From the NCBI GenBank assembly GCA_025698895.1, contig JAILWO010000002.1, positions 682,001-746,000 on the forward strand: 64,000 nucleotides of DNA, given 5' to 3'. This document shows, piece after piece, positions 50,202-60,359 of this stretch. The notes beneath the pieces are model-generated. The model was not told where the DNA came from and searched no databases. It saw only the letters and a list, made by a program, of their open reading frames with translations. A program made the position numbers and the translations under genes. The DNA is from Rhizobiaceae bacterium. GTDB lineage: Bacteria; Pseudomonadota; Alphaproteobacteria; Rhizobiales; Rhizobiaceae. How positions within the stretch are numbered: the stretch's first letter is position 1; every line of letters starts with the position of its first letter.

Positions 50202-51233
50202 ATGTCATACAAGTTTCTGACCGGCGTCCTTGGTGCGGCCGCGCTGGCGTTCACGGCGTCCGCCGCGAGTGCCGCCACGCTCGACGACGTCAAGGAGAAG
50301 GGCTACGTGCAGTGCGGCGTGTCCACCGGCCTCGCCGGCTTCTCCGCGCCCAACGACGCGGGCGACTGGGAAGGCTTCGACGTGGATCTGTGCCGGGCGA
50401 TCGCCGCCGCGGTTTTCGGCGATCCCGAAGCCGCCCGCTTCACGCCGACTAACGCCACCGAGCGCTTCACCGCGCTTCAATCGGGCGAGATCGACGTGCT
50501 GACCCGCAACACGACCTGGACACTGAGCCGCGACACCAAGCTCGGTTTCAACTTTGCTGGCGTGAACTACTATGACGGCCAGGGATTCATGATCAACGGC
50601 AAGAACCTGCCGGACGTGAACTCGGCCCTGCAGCTTTCGGGCGCGGCGGTCTGCGTGCAGACCGGCACGACGACTGAACTTAATCTCGCCGACTATTTCC
50701 GCGCCAACAACATGGAATACAACCCTGTCGTCTTCCAGGCGCTGGAAGAGGTCAACGCGGCCTATGATTCGGGGCGCTGCGATGTCTATACGACCGACCA
50801 GTCGGGCCTCTACGCGATCCGTCTGACGCTGACGAATCCCGACGATCACGTCGTGCTGCCGGAGATCATTTCCAAGGAGCCGCTCGGGCCGGCCGTGCGC
50901 CAGGGCGATGATCAGTGGCTCGACGTCGTCAAGTGGACGCTCTACGCCATGATCCAGGCGGAGGAACTGGGCATCACCTCGGCCAATGTCGAAGAGATGA
51001 TGAATTCCGACAATCCCGAAATCAAGCGCATCCTGGGGCAGGAGGGCGAGTCCACGCTGGCCGCCGACCTCGGGCTCGAGAATGAATGGGTCGTCAACAT
51101 CATCAAGGGAGTGGGCAATTATGGCGAGGTGTTCGAGAGGAACATCGGCCAGGACAGCCCGCTGAAGATTTCCCGCGGTCTGAACCAGCTCTGGACCAAG
51201 GGCGGCATCCAGTACGCGATGCCGATCCGCTGA
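50202..51233 (+). CDS. aapJ: AapJ, general L-amino-acid binding protein
   Basis: A 343-residue periplasmic binding protein for polar amino acids, family 3. The signal peptide ends ASAATL. Landmarks are GYVQCGVSTGLAGFSAPND, WEGFDVDLCRAIAAAVFG and DVLTRNTTWTLSRD, typical of AapJ/BztA. It captures many L-amino acids for the AapQMP transporter. The ATG at 50202 follows AAAGAAAGGG. A strong stem (51252-51279) after the gene probably lowers expression of the permease genes relative to the binding protein. Confidence 0.93.
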   Translation: MSYKFLTGVLGAAALAFTASAASAATLDDVKEKGYVQCGVSTGLAGFSAPNDAGDWEGFDVDLCRAIAAAVFGDPEAARFTPTNATERFTALQSGEIDVLTRNTTWTLSRDTKLGFNFAGVNYYDGQGFMINGKNLPDVNSALQLSGAAVCVQTGTTTELNLADYFRANNMEYNPVVFQALEEVNAAYDSGRCDVYTTDQSGLYAIRLTLTNPDDHVVLPEIISKEPLGPAVRQGDDQWLDVVKWTLYAMIQAEELGITSANVEEMMNSDNPEIKRILGQEGESTLAADLGLENEWVVNIIKGVGNYGEVFERNIGQDSPLKISRGLNQLWTKGGIQYAMPIR

Positions 51234-51251
51234 CCGGAAACCCACCCGGTC

Positions 51252-51279
51252 TCCAGGAGGGCGCCCGCGCCCTCCTGGA
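51252..51279 (+). promoter_or_regulatory. Intercistronic hairpin between aapJ and aapQ
   Basis: TCCAGGAGGGCG pairs perfectly with CGCCCTCCTGGA around a CCCG loop. There is no T tract. Such hairpins after binding-protein genes stabilise the upstream message and give the binding protein an excess over membrane components. Confidence 0.65.
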
Positions 51280-51303
51280 CGCCTCTGACTGGCGAGGGGA
51301 ACC

Positions 51304-52491
51304 ATGGCGTCGCAGGAAACCATACACGTCGCCGAGCCACGTGGCTCACTTCTGAACGACCCAAAGGTCAGGGGATTGATCTTTCAGGTCGTGGTCGGCG
51401 CCGCCCTGGTGCTGCTGGTCTGGTGGATCGTCGGCAACACGATCGAAAATCTCCGCCGCGCGAACATCTCATCCGGTTTCGGCTTCCTTGCCGGCCGGGC
51501 TGGCTTCGACATCGCCCAGACGCCGATCGACTATTCGTCGAACTCCTCGTTCGGCCGCGCGATACTGGTTGGCCTCGTCAACACCATCATCGTGGCCGTG
51601 AGCGGTATCGCCACCGCGACGATTATCGGTTTCCTGGTCGGCATTGGCCGCCTCTCGCGCAACTGGCTGGTGGCGCGTATCTGCACCGTCTATGTGGAGG
51701 TGTTCCGCAACATTCCGCCGCTGCTGGTCATCTTCTTCTGGTATTTCGGCGTCATTTCGGTGCTGCCGGCGCCGCGCGATTCGATAGAGCTCGGCCTGGG
51801 CACCTACATCAACAGCCGCGGCTTCTTCATGCCGAAGGCGGTCTGGGGCGAGGGCGCATGGCTGATCGCCGTCGCCTTCGTGCTTGCCATCGCGATGACC
51901 TGGTTCGTTGCGCGAAAGGCCAGGCAACGCCAGATGGCCACCGGCCAGCAGTTTCCGGTGGTCCGTACCGCGATCGGGCTGATAGTCGGACTGCCGGTCC
52001 TGGCTTTCCTGGTCACCGGCTTGCCGGTCACCTTCGAGGTGCCGCAACTGTCCACCTTCAACATTCGCGGTGGCTGGACGGTGAAGCCGGAATTCCTGTC
52101 GCTCTATCTGGCGCTGTCCTTCTACACGGCCTCATTCATCGCCGAGATCGTGCGCGCCGGCATACTCGGCGTCTCGAAGGGGCAGTCCGAGGCTTCCTTC
52201 GCGCTGGGGCTGCGTCAGGGCCAGGCGCTGAGGCTGGTGATCGTTCCCCAGGCCATGCGCATCGTCATTCCGCCCTTGACCAGCCAGTATCTCAACCTGA
52301 CCAAGAATTCCTCGCTGGCGGTGGCGATCGGCTATCCTGATCTCGTCGCGGTCGGCCAGACCACAATGAACCAGACCGGACAGGCGGTCGAGGTCGTGGC
52401 GATCTGGATGATCGTCTATCTGGGGCTGAGCCTTACGACCTCGGTCTTCATGAACTGGTTCAACGCCCGCATGGCGCTGGTCGAGCGGTAG
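51304..52491 (+). CDS. aapQ: AapQ, general amino-acid ABC transporter permease
   Basis: A 395-residue inner-membrane permease of the HisM/AapQ family. It has the extended N-terminus of AapQ with an early helix (about 22-44) and the loop [19 protein letters not shown]. The permease coupling loop is [35 protein letters not shown]. It forms the channel with AapM. It is preceded by GAGGGGAACC and followed by aapM after ten bases. Confidence 0.93.
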   Translation: MASQETIHVAEPRGSLLNDPKVRGLIFQVVVGAALVLLVWWIVGNTIENLRRANISSGFGFLAGRAGFDIAQTPIDYSSNSSFGRAILVGLVNTIIVAVSGIATATIIGFLVGIGRLSRNWLVARICTVYVEVFRNIPPLLVIFFWYFGVISVLPAPRDSIELGLGTYINSRGFFMPKAVWGEGAWLIAVAFVLAIAMTWFVARKARQRQMATGQQFPVVRTAIGLIVGLPVLAFLVTGLPVTFEVPQLSTFNIRGGWTVKPEFLSLYLALSFYTASFIAEIVRAGILGVSKGQSEASFALGLRQGQALRLVIVPQAMRIVIPPLTSQYLNLTKNSSLAVAIGYPDLVAVGQTTMNQTGQAVEVVAIWMIVYLGLSLTTSVFMNWFNARMALVER

Positions 52492-52501
52492 GAGCGGCGC
52501 C

Positions 52502-53659
52502 ATGCAGGAACATGACCTCGCCTTTGTACGCGCCGAGATGGTCATCGCCCAGGCGCCGCCGCGCGGCGAGACGGGACTTGTCCATTGGCTTCGCAAGAAC
52601 CTCTTCGCCACGCCCCTGGACACCGTACTGACGATCCTGGCGCTCCTGTTCATCGCCTGGAGCGTTCCGCCGCTGATCGAGTGGGCTTTCATCAACGCGC
52701 AATGGACCGGTACCGACCGATCGGCCTGCGCCACCGTGGCGCAGGGCGGCAACCAGCCCAACGGTTGGACCGGCGCGTGCTGGGCCTTCGTCAACGCCAA
52801 GTTCGAGCAGTTCATGGTCGGGCGCTACCCGATCGGTGAGCGCTGGCGTGTCTATCTGACCGGCTTCCTGTTCGCGGCGCTGCTGATTCCGCTGCTCATC
52901 CCCAGGGCACCCTACAAGGCTCTCAACGCGATTCTGTTCTTCGGCGTGTTCCCGATCGTGGCGTTCCTGCTTCTGGTCGGCGGCTTCTTCGGGCTGTCCT
53001 ACGTGCCGACGACGCGCTGGGGCGGATTGCTGGTGACGCTGGTCCTGTCCTTCGTCGGCATCGCCATCTCTCTGCCCGCCGGCATCGTGCTGGCGCTGGG
53101 CCGACGATCGAACATGCCGGTCGTCAAGATGCTGTGCGTGATCTTCATCGAGACGATCCGCGGCGTGCCGCTCGTGACCGTGCTTTTCATGGCCAGCGTC
53201 ATGCTGCCCCTGTTCCTGCCGCCCGGCACGACGTTCGACAAGTTCCTGCGGGCGCTGATCGGCGTGGCGATGTTCGCCTCCGCCTACATGGCCGAAGTCG
53301 TCCGGGGCGGATTGCAGGCGATACCGAAAGGCCAGTACGAGGGCGCGGATTCGCTGGGCCTGAGCTATTGGCAGAAGATGGGCCTCATCGTCTTGCCGCA
53401 GGCGCTGAAGCTGGTCATTCCCGGCATCGTCAACACCTTCATCGGCCTCTTCAAGGACACGAGCCTGGTTTACATCATCGGCATGTTCGACCTGCTCGGC
53501 ATCGTCCGCCAGAACTTCTCGGACGCGAACTGGGCCTCCGCGCAGACGCCGATGTCGGGGCTGCTCTTCGCCGGCTTCGTGTTCTGGATGTTCTGCTTCG
53601 GCATGTCGCGCTATTCGATGTTCATGGAGCGGCGGCTGAACACGGGACACCGAAGCTAG
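52502..53659 (+). CDS. aapM: AapM, general amino-acid ABC transporter permease
   Basis: A 385-residue permease partner of AapQ. Landmarks are [19 protein letters not shown], and [38 protein letters not shown]. An early long loop with two cysteines ([15 protein letters not shown]) is characteristic of AapM. Preceded by GGAGCGG and followed by aapP after 64 bases. Confidence 0.93.
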   Translation: MQEHDLAFVRAEMVIAQAPPRGETGLVHWLRKNLFATPLDTVLTILALLFIAWSVPPLIEWAFINAQWTGTDRSACATVAQGGNQPNGWTGACWAFVNAKFEQFMVGRYPIGERWRVYLTGFLFAALLIPLLIPRAPYKALNAILFFGVFPIVAFLLLVGGFFGLSYVPTTRWGGLLVTLVLSFVGIAISLPAGIVLALGRRSNMPVVKMLCVIFIETIRGVPLVTVLFMASVMLPLFLPPGTTFDKFLRALIGVAMFASAYMAEVVRGGLQAIPKGQYEGADSLGLSYWQKMGLIVLPQALKLVIPGIVNTFIGLFKDTSLVYIIGMFDLLGIVRQNFSDANWASAQTPMSGLLFAGFVFWMFCFGMSRYSMFMERRLNTGHRS

Positions 53660-53723
53660 CGGGTCGCGCCCGCCACAGTAACAAGCGGCAAAAAAAGCGC
53701 CGCGACGGACAAGGGGAACGAGA

Positions 53724-54527
53724 ATGGCGACAGAGAACGCCGTGCGCGACGACGAGATCGAGGTTCACCCCGAGAAGATGAAGGTCTCGGAGACGGATGT
53801 CGCGATCGAGATCGTCGACATGCACAAATGGTATGGCGAGTTCCATGTGCTGAAGGACATCAACCTCAAGGTCATGCGCGGTGAGCGCATCGTGGTGTGC
53901 GGCCCGTCGGGTTCGGGAAAATCGACCATGATCCGCTGCATCAACCGTCTTGAGGAGCACCAGAAGGGCAGGGTCATCGTCGAGGGGATCGAACTGACCA
54001 ACGATCTCAAGAAGATCGATGAGGTGCGCCGCGAGGTCGGCATGGTGTTCCAGCACTTCAACCTGTTCCCGCACCTGACCATTCTGGAGAACTGCACGCT
54101 GGCGCCGATCTGGGTGCGCAAGGTCCCGAAGAGGGAGGCCGAGGAGACCGCGATGCATTTCCTCGAGCGGGTGAAGATTCCCGAGCAGGCGCACAAATAT
54201 CCGGGCCAGCTTTCCGGCGGTCAGCAGCAGCGCGTGGCGATCGCGCGGTCGCTGTGCATGAACCCGCGCATCATGCTGTTCGACGAACCGACCTCCGCGC
54301 TCGATCCCGAGATGATCAAGGAAGTGCTCGACACGATGGTGGGGCTGGCCGAGGAAGGGATGACCATGATCTGCGTCACCCACGAGATGGGCTTCGCGCG
54401 CAAGGTCGCCAACCGGGTGATCTTCATGGATCAGGGCCAGATCGTCGAGCAGAACACGCCGGCCGAGTTCTTCGACAATCCCCAGCACGAGCGGACGAAG
54501 CTGTTCCTCAGCCAGATCCTGCACTGA
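53724..54527 (+). CDS. aapP: AapP, general amino-acid ABC transporter ATPase
   Basis: A 267-residue ATPase of the polar amino-acid class. Walker A is [14 protein letters not shown], signature [15 protein letters not shown], Walker [16 protein letters not shown], and the switch histidine VTHEMGF. It energises AapQM. It ends seven bases from the convergent stop of the FAD monooxygenase gene. Confidence 0.95.
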   Translation: MATENAVRDDEIEVHPEKMKVSETDVAIEIVDMHKWYGEFHVLKDINLKVMRGERIVVCGPSGSGKSTMIRCINRLEEHQKGRVIVEGIELTNDLKKIDEVRREVGMVFQHFNLFPHLTILENCTLAPIWVRKVPKREAEETAMHFLERVKIPEQAHKYPGQLSGGQQQRVAIARSLCMNPRIMLFDEPTSALDPEMIKEVLDTMVGLAEEGMTMICVTHEMGFARKVANRVIFMDQGQIVEQNTPAEFFDNPQHERTKLFLSQILH

Positions 54528-54533
54528 CCGGCT

Positions 54534-55730
54534 TCAGCCGGGGTCGTATCCGTAAAGCCAGTCGAGCTGGGCCGCGAGCCTTTCGGGTCCGAGCACCTTC
54601 AGGATGACGTTGCGGATCGGGGCGGCCGGCCATCCGACATGCCAGGTGAAGCCGTTCCACGCCCCGCGCAGCGCGACCCGCCGGACCCGGGCGCGGCGCG
54701 CGGCTTCCCAGCGGGCAAGGGCGGCGGCGACGCTGCCCTCGGCTTCGATGGCGGCGGCGATGCCTGCGGCGTCTTCGATCGCCATCGCCGCGCCCTGCGC
54801 CGCGAACGGCGTCATCGCATGCGCGGCGTCGCCGATCAGCGCCAGGCCGCGCGGATCGCTCCAGCGGGAACCCTGCGGAACGGTCCGGACCGGCCATGAG
54901 GTCCAGGCGTCCGACACCCCGGCCAGCGCACGCAGGCTGGGCGCGGTGGCGCGCATCGCGTGGCGCAGCCCGTCGGTCCCGTCACTCAGCGCCCACTGGC
55001 CCCGTTGGTCCCGCCCAGCTTCGGACATGGCTGGCGTAAAACCGGCGAAATTGACCGACGCGCCGCCGCGCAGCGGATAGGCGACCATATGAAAACCGGG
55101 ATGGACGAAGGCGGTGACGCCGTGTGCGAGTTCGCCTGACCCCGCGAGCGGCACCAGGGCCGGATGATCGGATGCGAAGGTCGCGCGCCAGGCGGTCTGC
55201 CGCGCGTCGCGGCTGGCCCGTCCCCCGATCGCCTGTCTTGTCCGTGAATGAACTCCGTCGGCACCGACGACCAGGTCGAACGGCTCGGTTCCGTTCTCGA
55301 AAACGAGGGCCGGCCGCTCCGCATCGAACCTCGCGCCGGCCACCTGGACGCCGGTTTCGGGCCGGACACCAAGTTCGGCCGCACGCGCCAGCAACGCTTC
55401 CTGCAGGTCAGCGCGATGGGCGACGATGTAAGGCGCGCCCCAGCGTTCGACGGCATCGCCGAGGGGCACCCGTGCAATCTCGCCGAGCGACGCCGCGTCG
55501 ACGATGCGCACGGCCTGCGGCCGCGCGGCGGCTGTCTCGAGCCGGCCAAGCACACCGAGGCGATCGAGGATGCGGGTGGCGTTCGGAGAAAGCTGGAGGC
55601 CGGCGCCGATCTCCGTCAGTTGCGGTGCCTGTTCGTACAGCCTGATCCTATGGCCGCGGAGGGCGAATGCGATCGCGGCGGCAAGGCCGGCTATGCCAGC
55701 GCCCGCGATCGCGACATCAAGCCGGCGCAT
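54534..55730 (-). CDS. FAD-dependent monooxygenase, salicylate-hydroxylase type
   Basis: A 398-residue group A flavoprotein. The dinucleotide fold is AIAGAGIAGLAAAIAFALRG, then the DG motif DLVVGADGVHSRTR, and GLALIGDAAHAMTPFAAQGAAMAIEDA for the FAD-binding GD motif. The family uses NAD(P)H and oxygen to hydroxylate aromatic acids; the substrate cannot be given. The next gene upstream, the zinc-finger gene, lies eleven bases away on the same strand. Confidence 0.85.
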   Translation of the reverse strand: MRRLDVAIAGAGIAGLAAAIAFALRGHRIRLYEQAPQLTEIGAGLQLSPNATRILDRLGVLGRLETAAARPQAVRIVDAASLGEIARVPLGDAVERWGAPYIVAHRADLQEALLARAAELGVRPETGVQVAGARFDAERPALVFENGTEPFDLVVGADGVHSRTRQAIGGRASRDARQTAWRATFASDHPALVPLAGSGELAHGVTAFVHPGFHMVAYPLRGGASVNFAGFTPAMSEAGRDQRGQWALSDGTDGLRHAMRATAPSLRALAGVSDAWTSWPVRTVPQGSRWSDPRGLALIGDAAHAMTPFAAQGAAMAIEDAAGIAAAIEAEGSVAAALARWEAARRARVRRVALRGAWNGFTWHVGWPAAPIRNVILKVLGPERLAAQLDWLYGYDPG

Positions 55731-55740
55731 GGCGCGCCTG

Positions 55741-55989
55741 TCAGGCGGCGGCGGGTTCCCGGAACAGGCAGCCCTCCGGCTTCGTCTCGGTTGCCTTGAG
55801 CGCGGGATCGTAGCGAAACAGCGTCGAGCAGTAGGGGCAGACCTTCTCAGTGTCGGCGCCCATGTCGAGGAAGACGTGCGGATGGTCGAACGGCGCGTTC
55901 GCGCCCACGCACATGAACTCCTTCACGCCGATCGAGATCGCCGCGTGCCCTGCGTCATTCTGGAAATGCGGAATCGCGTGGCCGGCCAT
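55741..55989 (-). CDS. Zinc-finger domain protein (zf-CHCC, NDUFS6-like)
   Basis: An 82-residue protein with a zinc site C-x8-H, H and CPYC, seen in FMCVGANAPFDHPHVFLD and KVCPYCSTLFRYDP. It resembles the C-terminal zinc domain of mitochondrial complex I subunit NDUFS6, which alphaproteobacteria share. A role in complex I assembly is likely but not proven. The ATG at 55989 follows AGAGCAAC on the minus strand. Divergent from ppk. Confidence 0.8.
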   Translation of the reverse strand: MAGHAIPHFQNDAGHAAISIGVKEFMCVGANAPFDHPHVFLDMGADTEKVCPYCSTLFRYDPALKATETKPEGCLFREPAAA

Positions 55990-56035
55990 GTTGCTCTCCG
56001 TGGTCCCGGAATGTGATAGCCTCGTTGCCCGGCGT

Positions 56036-56061
56036 TTGAAACAGAAACCGACTGTTTTCAA
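56036..56061. promoter_or_regulatory. Palindrome upstream of ppk, candidate operator
   Basis: TTGAAACAG and CTGTTTTCAA form a near-perfect inverted repeat around seven bases. It lies 46 bases before ppk and about 46 bases from the divergent zinc-finger gene start. A regulator-binding role is inferred. A PhoB box was considered and rejected. Confidence 0.4.
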
Positions 56062-56106
56062 GTCGCGTGTTATGAAACTGTCGCAGGACGGTGCCATTCG
56101 GGAGGA

Positions 56107-58329
56107 ATGGACAAGGCAATGAACGAAGCAAGACCGCACGCAAACCGGTTCGTGCCCACGCGCGCGGAGCCGGCCGAAATGGCCGCGCAAAGTCCCGACC
56201 GTTTCGTCAATCGCGAGTTCTCCTGGCTTCAGTTCAATCGCCGCGTGCTGGAGGAATCCCACAATCCGAACCACCCGCTGCTGGAGCGGGTCCGCTTCCT
56301 GTCTATCTCGGCGGCCAATCTGGACGAATTCTTCATGGTGCGCGTCGCCGGCCTTGCCGGCCAGGTGCGCGAGGGCATCGTGATCAAGAGCCCGGACGGC
56401 CGCACGCCGGAGGAGCAGCTCGAGCAGATCCTCGTCGAGGTCGGCTGCCTGCAGCAGGACCAGCAGTCGAGCTTCGCCACCCTGATGGCCGCGCTGAAAA
56501 GGGAGGGTATCGAGATCGTCGGCCCCGACGCCGTGTCGAAGGAGGAGAAGGCCTGGCTCGACGAGCACTTCATGGAAGCGATCTTCCCCGTGCTCACGCC
56601 GCTGTCGATCGACCCGGCCCATCCTTTCCCCTTCATTCCCAATCTCGGCTTCACCGTCGCGCTTGCTCTGCGCCACAAGAAGGACGGATCGGAAATGACG
56701 GCGCTGCTGCGCCTGCCGGTCGCGCTGCGCCGCTTCGTGCGGCTTCCCGATCGCGGCCGGCTGGTGCGCTTCATCTCGCTGGAAGATCTGGTGGGCACGT
56801 TCGTGGCGCGCCTGATCCCCGGCTACGTGGTGCAGGGTTCGGGCACCTTCCGCATCATCCGAGACAGCGACATCGAGGTGGAGGAAGAGGCCGAGGACCT
56901 GGTGCGCCTGTTCGAATCAGCACTCAAGCGGCGCCGTCGCGGCCAGGTGATCCGGATCGAGTTCGAGGCGCGCATGCCCGAAGCGCTGCGGGAATTCGTG
57001 GCGCAGGAACTGGGCGTGTCGGGCAATCGCGTCAGCGTCATGGAAGGACCGCTGGCGATCAACCAGATCTCGGAGATCGTGTCCGTCACCCGCGACGACC
57101 TGAAGTTCGCGCCCTACAATCCGCGCTTCCCCGAGCGCATCCGCGATCATGGCGGAGACTGCCTGGCGGCCATCCGCGAAAAGGACATCGTCGTCCATCA
57201 TCCCTATGAGAGCTTCGACGTCGTGGTGCAGTTCCTGCGCCAGGCGGCGGCCGATCCCGACGTGGTGGCCATCAAGCAGACGCTCTACCGCACCTCCAAC
57301 GACAGCCCGATCGTCCGCGCCCTGATCGACGCGGCCGAAGCGGGAAAGTCGGTGACGGCGCTGGTCGAACTCAAGGCGCGTTTCGACGAGGAGGCCAATA
57401 TCCGCTGGTCGCGCGACCTGGAGCGCGCCGGCGTGCAGGTCGTGTTCGGTTTCCTCGAACTGAAGACGCATGCCAAGATGTCGCTGGTGGTGCGCCGCGA
57501 GGACAACCGGCTGCGCAACTACGTCCATCTGGGCACCGGCAACTATCACCCCATCACCGCGCGCATCTATACCGACCTGTCCTATTTCACGTCGGATCCC
57601 GCGATTGCCCGCGACGTCGCGCAGGTCTTCAACTTCATCACCGGCTATGCCGAGCCGACCCAGGAGATGCGGCTGGCGCTCTCGCCGTTCACGCTGCGCG
57701 ACCGCATCCTGGGGCACATCACCGACGAGGTTGCCTACTGCAAGGCCGGCAAGCCCGCGCAGATCTGGCTCAAGATGAATTCGCTGGTCGACCCGATCCT
57801 GATTGACGCGCTCTATGCCGCGAGCCAGGCCGGCGTCGAGATCGATCTGGTCATACGCGGCATCTGCTGCCTGAGGCCGCAAGTGCCGGGCCTGTCGGAA
57901 AACATCCGGGTGAAGTCGATCGTCGGCCGCTTTCTCGAGCACAGCCGCATCTACTGCTTCGGCAACGGGCACGGCCTGCCCTCGGATGGCGCGATCGTCT
58001 ATATCAGCTCGGCCGACCTGATGCCGCGCAATCTCGACCGTCGCGTCGAGGTGCTTGCCCCGATCACCAATCCGACCGTCCACGAACAGGTGCTGGGCCA
58101 GATCATGCTTGGCAACATCATGGACAACCAGCAGAGTTTCGAAGTATTGCCTGACGGCACCTCCCGGCGGCTTTCGCCGGAGGAGGGCGAGGAGCCCTTC
58201 AACGCGCAGGAATATTTCATGACGAATCCGAGCCTGTCCGGTCGCGGCGACGCCCTGAAGATCCACGCACCCAAGCGCATCGCGCAGCATAAGCGCCGCA
58301 AGAAGGCGGCGCAGGCCGCCGCCGAATAG
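56107..58329 (+). CDS. ppk: Polyphosphate kinase 1
   Basis: A 740-residue PPK1, which makes polyphosphate from ATP reversibly. Landmarks are [18 protein letters not shown] at the N-terminus, [34 protein letters not shown], and the catalytic histidine region [20 protein letters not shown] followed by TGNYH. Length is normal. GGAGGA abuts the ATG at 56107, so the ATG at 56119 is an equally good start. ppx follows ten bases later, forming the usual ppk-ppx pair. Confidence 0.95.
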   Translation: MDKAMNEARPHANRFVPTRAEPAEMAAQSPDRFVNREFSWLQFNRRVLEESHNPNHPLLERVRFLSISAANLDEFFMVRVAGLAGQVREGIVIKSPDGRTPEEQLEQILVEVGCLQQDQQSSFATLMAALKREGIEIVGPDAVSKEEKAWLDEHFMEAIFPVLTPLSIDPAHPFPFIPNLGFTVALALRHKKDGSEMTALLRLPVALRRFVRLPDRGRLVRFISLEDLVGTFVARLIPGYVVQGSGTFRIIRDSDIEVEEEAEDLVRLFESALKRRRRGQVIRIEFEARMPEALREFVAQELGVSGNRVSVMEGPLAINQISEIVSVTRDDLKFAPYNPRFPERIRDHGGDCLAAIREKDIVVHHPYESFDVVVQFLRQAAADPDVVAIKQTLYRTSNDSPIVRALIDAAEAGKSVTALVELKARFDEEANIRWSRDLERAGVQVVFGFLELKTHAKMSLVVRREDNRLRNYVHLGTGNYHPITARIYTDLSYFTSDPAIARDVAQVFNFITGYAEPTQEMRLALSPFTLRDRILGHITDEVAYCKAGKPAQIWLKMNSLVDPILIDALYAASQAGVEIDLVIRGICCLRPQVPGLSENIRVKSIVGRFLEHSRIYCFGNGHGLPSDGAIVYISSADLMPRNLDRRVEVLAPITNPTVHEQVLGQIMLGNIMDNQQSFEVLPDGTSRRLSPEEGEEPFNAQEYFMTNPSLSGRGDALKIHAPKRIAQHKRRKKAAQAAAE

Positions 58330-58339
58330 GCCCGCTCGC

Positions 58340-59854
58340 GTGATAGAGAACTCAAGGGGGCGGCTGCCCGGCCGCCGGCCGGTGTCGATCATCGACATCG
58401 GCTCGAACTCCATCCGCCTCGTCATCTATGAGGGGATCGCCCGCTCGCCGACGGTGCTGTTCAACGAGAAGATGCTGGCCGGCCTCGGCCGCGGCATCGT
58501 CACCACCGGCAAGCTCGATCCGGACGGGGTGCGGCGCGCCGTCGAGGAGTTCCGGCGCTTCCGCGCGCTTTCGGAGCAGGCTGGCGCCGAGAGCCTGCAC
58601 GTGATTGCCACGGCCGCCGCCCGCGAGGCAGAGAACGGCCCGGACTTCATTCATCGCGCCGAGGAGATACTCGGCACCGAAATCCGCGTCCTTTCCGGCC
58701 GCGAGGAGGCGCATTTCTCCGCGCTCGGCGTCATTTCCGGCTTCCACCCGGCCGACGGGATCGCCGGGGACCTTGGTGGCGGCAGTCTCGAACTGGTCGA
58801 CATAAGGGGCGAGGAGATCGGCGACGGCATAACGCTGCCGCTCGGCGGCCTGCGCCTGCAGGACATGTCCAAGGGGTCGCTTCAGGCGGCCCAGCGCATC
58901 GCCGCGCGCGAACTCGGCCGGGCGAAGCTTTTGTCGGGCGGGCAGGGACGCACCTTTTACGCGGTGGGTGGCACATGGCGAAACCTGGCCCGTCTCTACA
59001 TGATCTCGACGGGCTATCCGCTGCATGTGATGCATCACTTCGAGATGGGCATCGCGGAATCGGCGGGCTTTCTCAAGCAGGTTGCCAAGGGCGACATCGA
59101 CAAGATCAAGGGCATCGAGCGCATTTCCAAGAACCGCAAGGCGCTGCTGGCCTATGGCGCGCATGTGCTGCAGGAGATCGTGCGGCGCATGAAGCCCGAG
59201 CGGATCGTGGTTTCGGCGGTGGGCGTACGCGAGGGCTATCTCTACTCCCTGCTCGGCGAGGACGAACAGAAGGCCGATCCGCTCCTGTCGGCGGCCGAGG
59301 AACTGGCTGTTCTACGCGCGCGCTCGGTCGAACATTCGCGCGAGCTCGCCGACTGGACAGGCCGCACCTTCGAGGCCTTCGGCGTCGACGAGACGGCCGA
59401 CGAAGCCCGCTATCGTCGCGCCGCCTGCCTTCTGGCCGATATCGGCTGGCGCGCCCATCCCGAGTATCGCGGGACGCAGTCGCTCAACATCATAAGCCAC
59501 GCCTCCTTCATCGGCGTTGACCATCCCGGCCGCGCCTTCATCGCGCTGGCCAATCTCTATCGGCACGAGGGCCTGTTCGACGACGCGGCGGCGCCCGAAA
59601 TCCTCCGGCTCGCCACGGCGCGCTATCTGGAGCGGGCCAAGCTTCTGGGCGCGGTGCTGCGGGTCGGCTATCTGTTGTCGGCGTCCATGCCCGGCATCAT
59701 TCCCAGGCTGGAATGGCGGCCCCGCGACGATGGCGGCCTTTCGCTCGTGGTGCCCGGGCAGAACGCGGCCCTGATCGGAGAGCGGCCGGACGGACGCCTG
59801 CAGCAACTCGGCAAGCTGATCGATCGCCCGCTGCGCATCGAGGCGGGGGATTGA
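58340..59854 (+). CDS. ppx: Exopolyphosphatase / GppA-type phosphatase
   Basis: A 504-residue Ppx/GppA phosphatase, which removes terminal phosphate from polyphosphate. Actin-like ATPase-fold motifs are SIIDIGSNSIRLVIYEG, DLGGGSLELVDI and VVSAVGVREGYLYS. It starts at GTG (58340), ten bases after ppk. Whether it prefers polyphosphate or ppGpp-type substrate cannot be read. The C-terminal half carries an HD-like region. Confidence 0.9.
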   Translation: MIENSRGRLPGRRPVSIIDIGSNSIRLVIYEGIARSPTVLFNEKMLAGLGRGIVTTGKLDPDGVRRAVEEFRRFRALSEQAGAESLHVIATAAAREAENGPDFIHRAEEILGTEIRVLSGREEAHFSALGVISGFHPADGIAGDLGGGSLELVDIRGEEIGDGITLPLGGLRLQDMSKGSLQAAQRIAARELGRAKLLSGGQGRTFYAVGGTWRNLARLYMISTGYPLHVMHHFEMGIAESAGFLKQVAKGDIDKIKGIERISKNRKALLAYGAHVLQEIVRRMKPERIVVSAVGVREGYLYSLLGEDEQKADPLLSAAEELAVLRARSVEHSRELADWTGRTFEAFGVDETADEARYRRAACLLADIGWRAHPEYRGTQSLNIISHASFIGVDHPGRAFIALANLYRHEGLFDDAAAPEILRLATARYLERAKLLGAVLRVGYLLSASMPGIIPRLEWRPRDDGGLSLVVPGQNAALIGERPDGRLQQLGKLIDRPLRIEAGD

Positions 59855-59866
59855 CGGCCGACGGCG

Positions 59867-60286
59867 CTACGATACAGGACCGCGTCCGAGCAGACTTGTG
59901 CGGACCCTGAACCAGTCGAGAAACAGGCCATAGGGCCGTGACAGGATGACCATCAGCACGATGGCCGACCCGAGCGCGGCGGCCATCTCTGGCGGTCGGG
60001 CGCCGGCGATGGCGAGAATGGCCAGATAGACCGGCACCTGGAAACTGAGAAACGCGGTGGTGTCGGCGAACAGCATGCGCCCCGGCCGGTCGCCGGTCAT
60101 GCGCCGCACCAGCCAGTCGCGCCACAGTCCGTAGGGCCAGCCGGTCAGGAAGAGAACGGGCACCGTCGTCAGCCGCGAGACGAGCACCTGGCGGGCGCCA
60201 AGACCAGCGATGACATATTCGGAGAAGGCCGCCACCACGGTGAAAAAGATAAGGGCAGCCAGGGTATCGACGACATAGGACCTCAT
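59867..60286 (-). CDS. alaE: AlaE-like L-alanine exporter
   Basis: A 139-residue membrane protein with four hydrophobic helices (about 8-30, 40-62, 75-98, 105-128). The motif ARQVLVSRLTTVPVLFLTGWPYGLWRDW is characteristic of the AlaE family, which in Escherichia coli exports L-alanine. The ATG at 60286 is used. It converges with ppx and precedes rnd on the same strand, separated by 73 bases with a short stem (60313-60329). Confidence 0.78.
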   Translation of the reverse strand: MRSYVVDTLAALIFFTVVAAFSEYVIAGLGARQVLVSRLTTVPVLFLTGWPYGLWRDWLVRRMTGDRPGRMLFADTTAFLSFQVPVYLAILAIAGARPPEMAAALGSAIVLMVILSRPYGLFLDWFRVRTSLLGRGPVS

Positions 60287-60359
60287 CAGAGGCCCCTATC
60301 ACCGTCGCGCCACCCCGCCAAGCGCGGGGCGTGTCCTTCTCCTGGCCCCGTCGGCCTGT

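Noticed and set aside
56080-56105. PhoB box before ppk
   Set aside because: CTGTCGC-AGGA-CGGTGCC matches the consensus weakly at only about half the positions.
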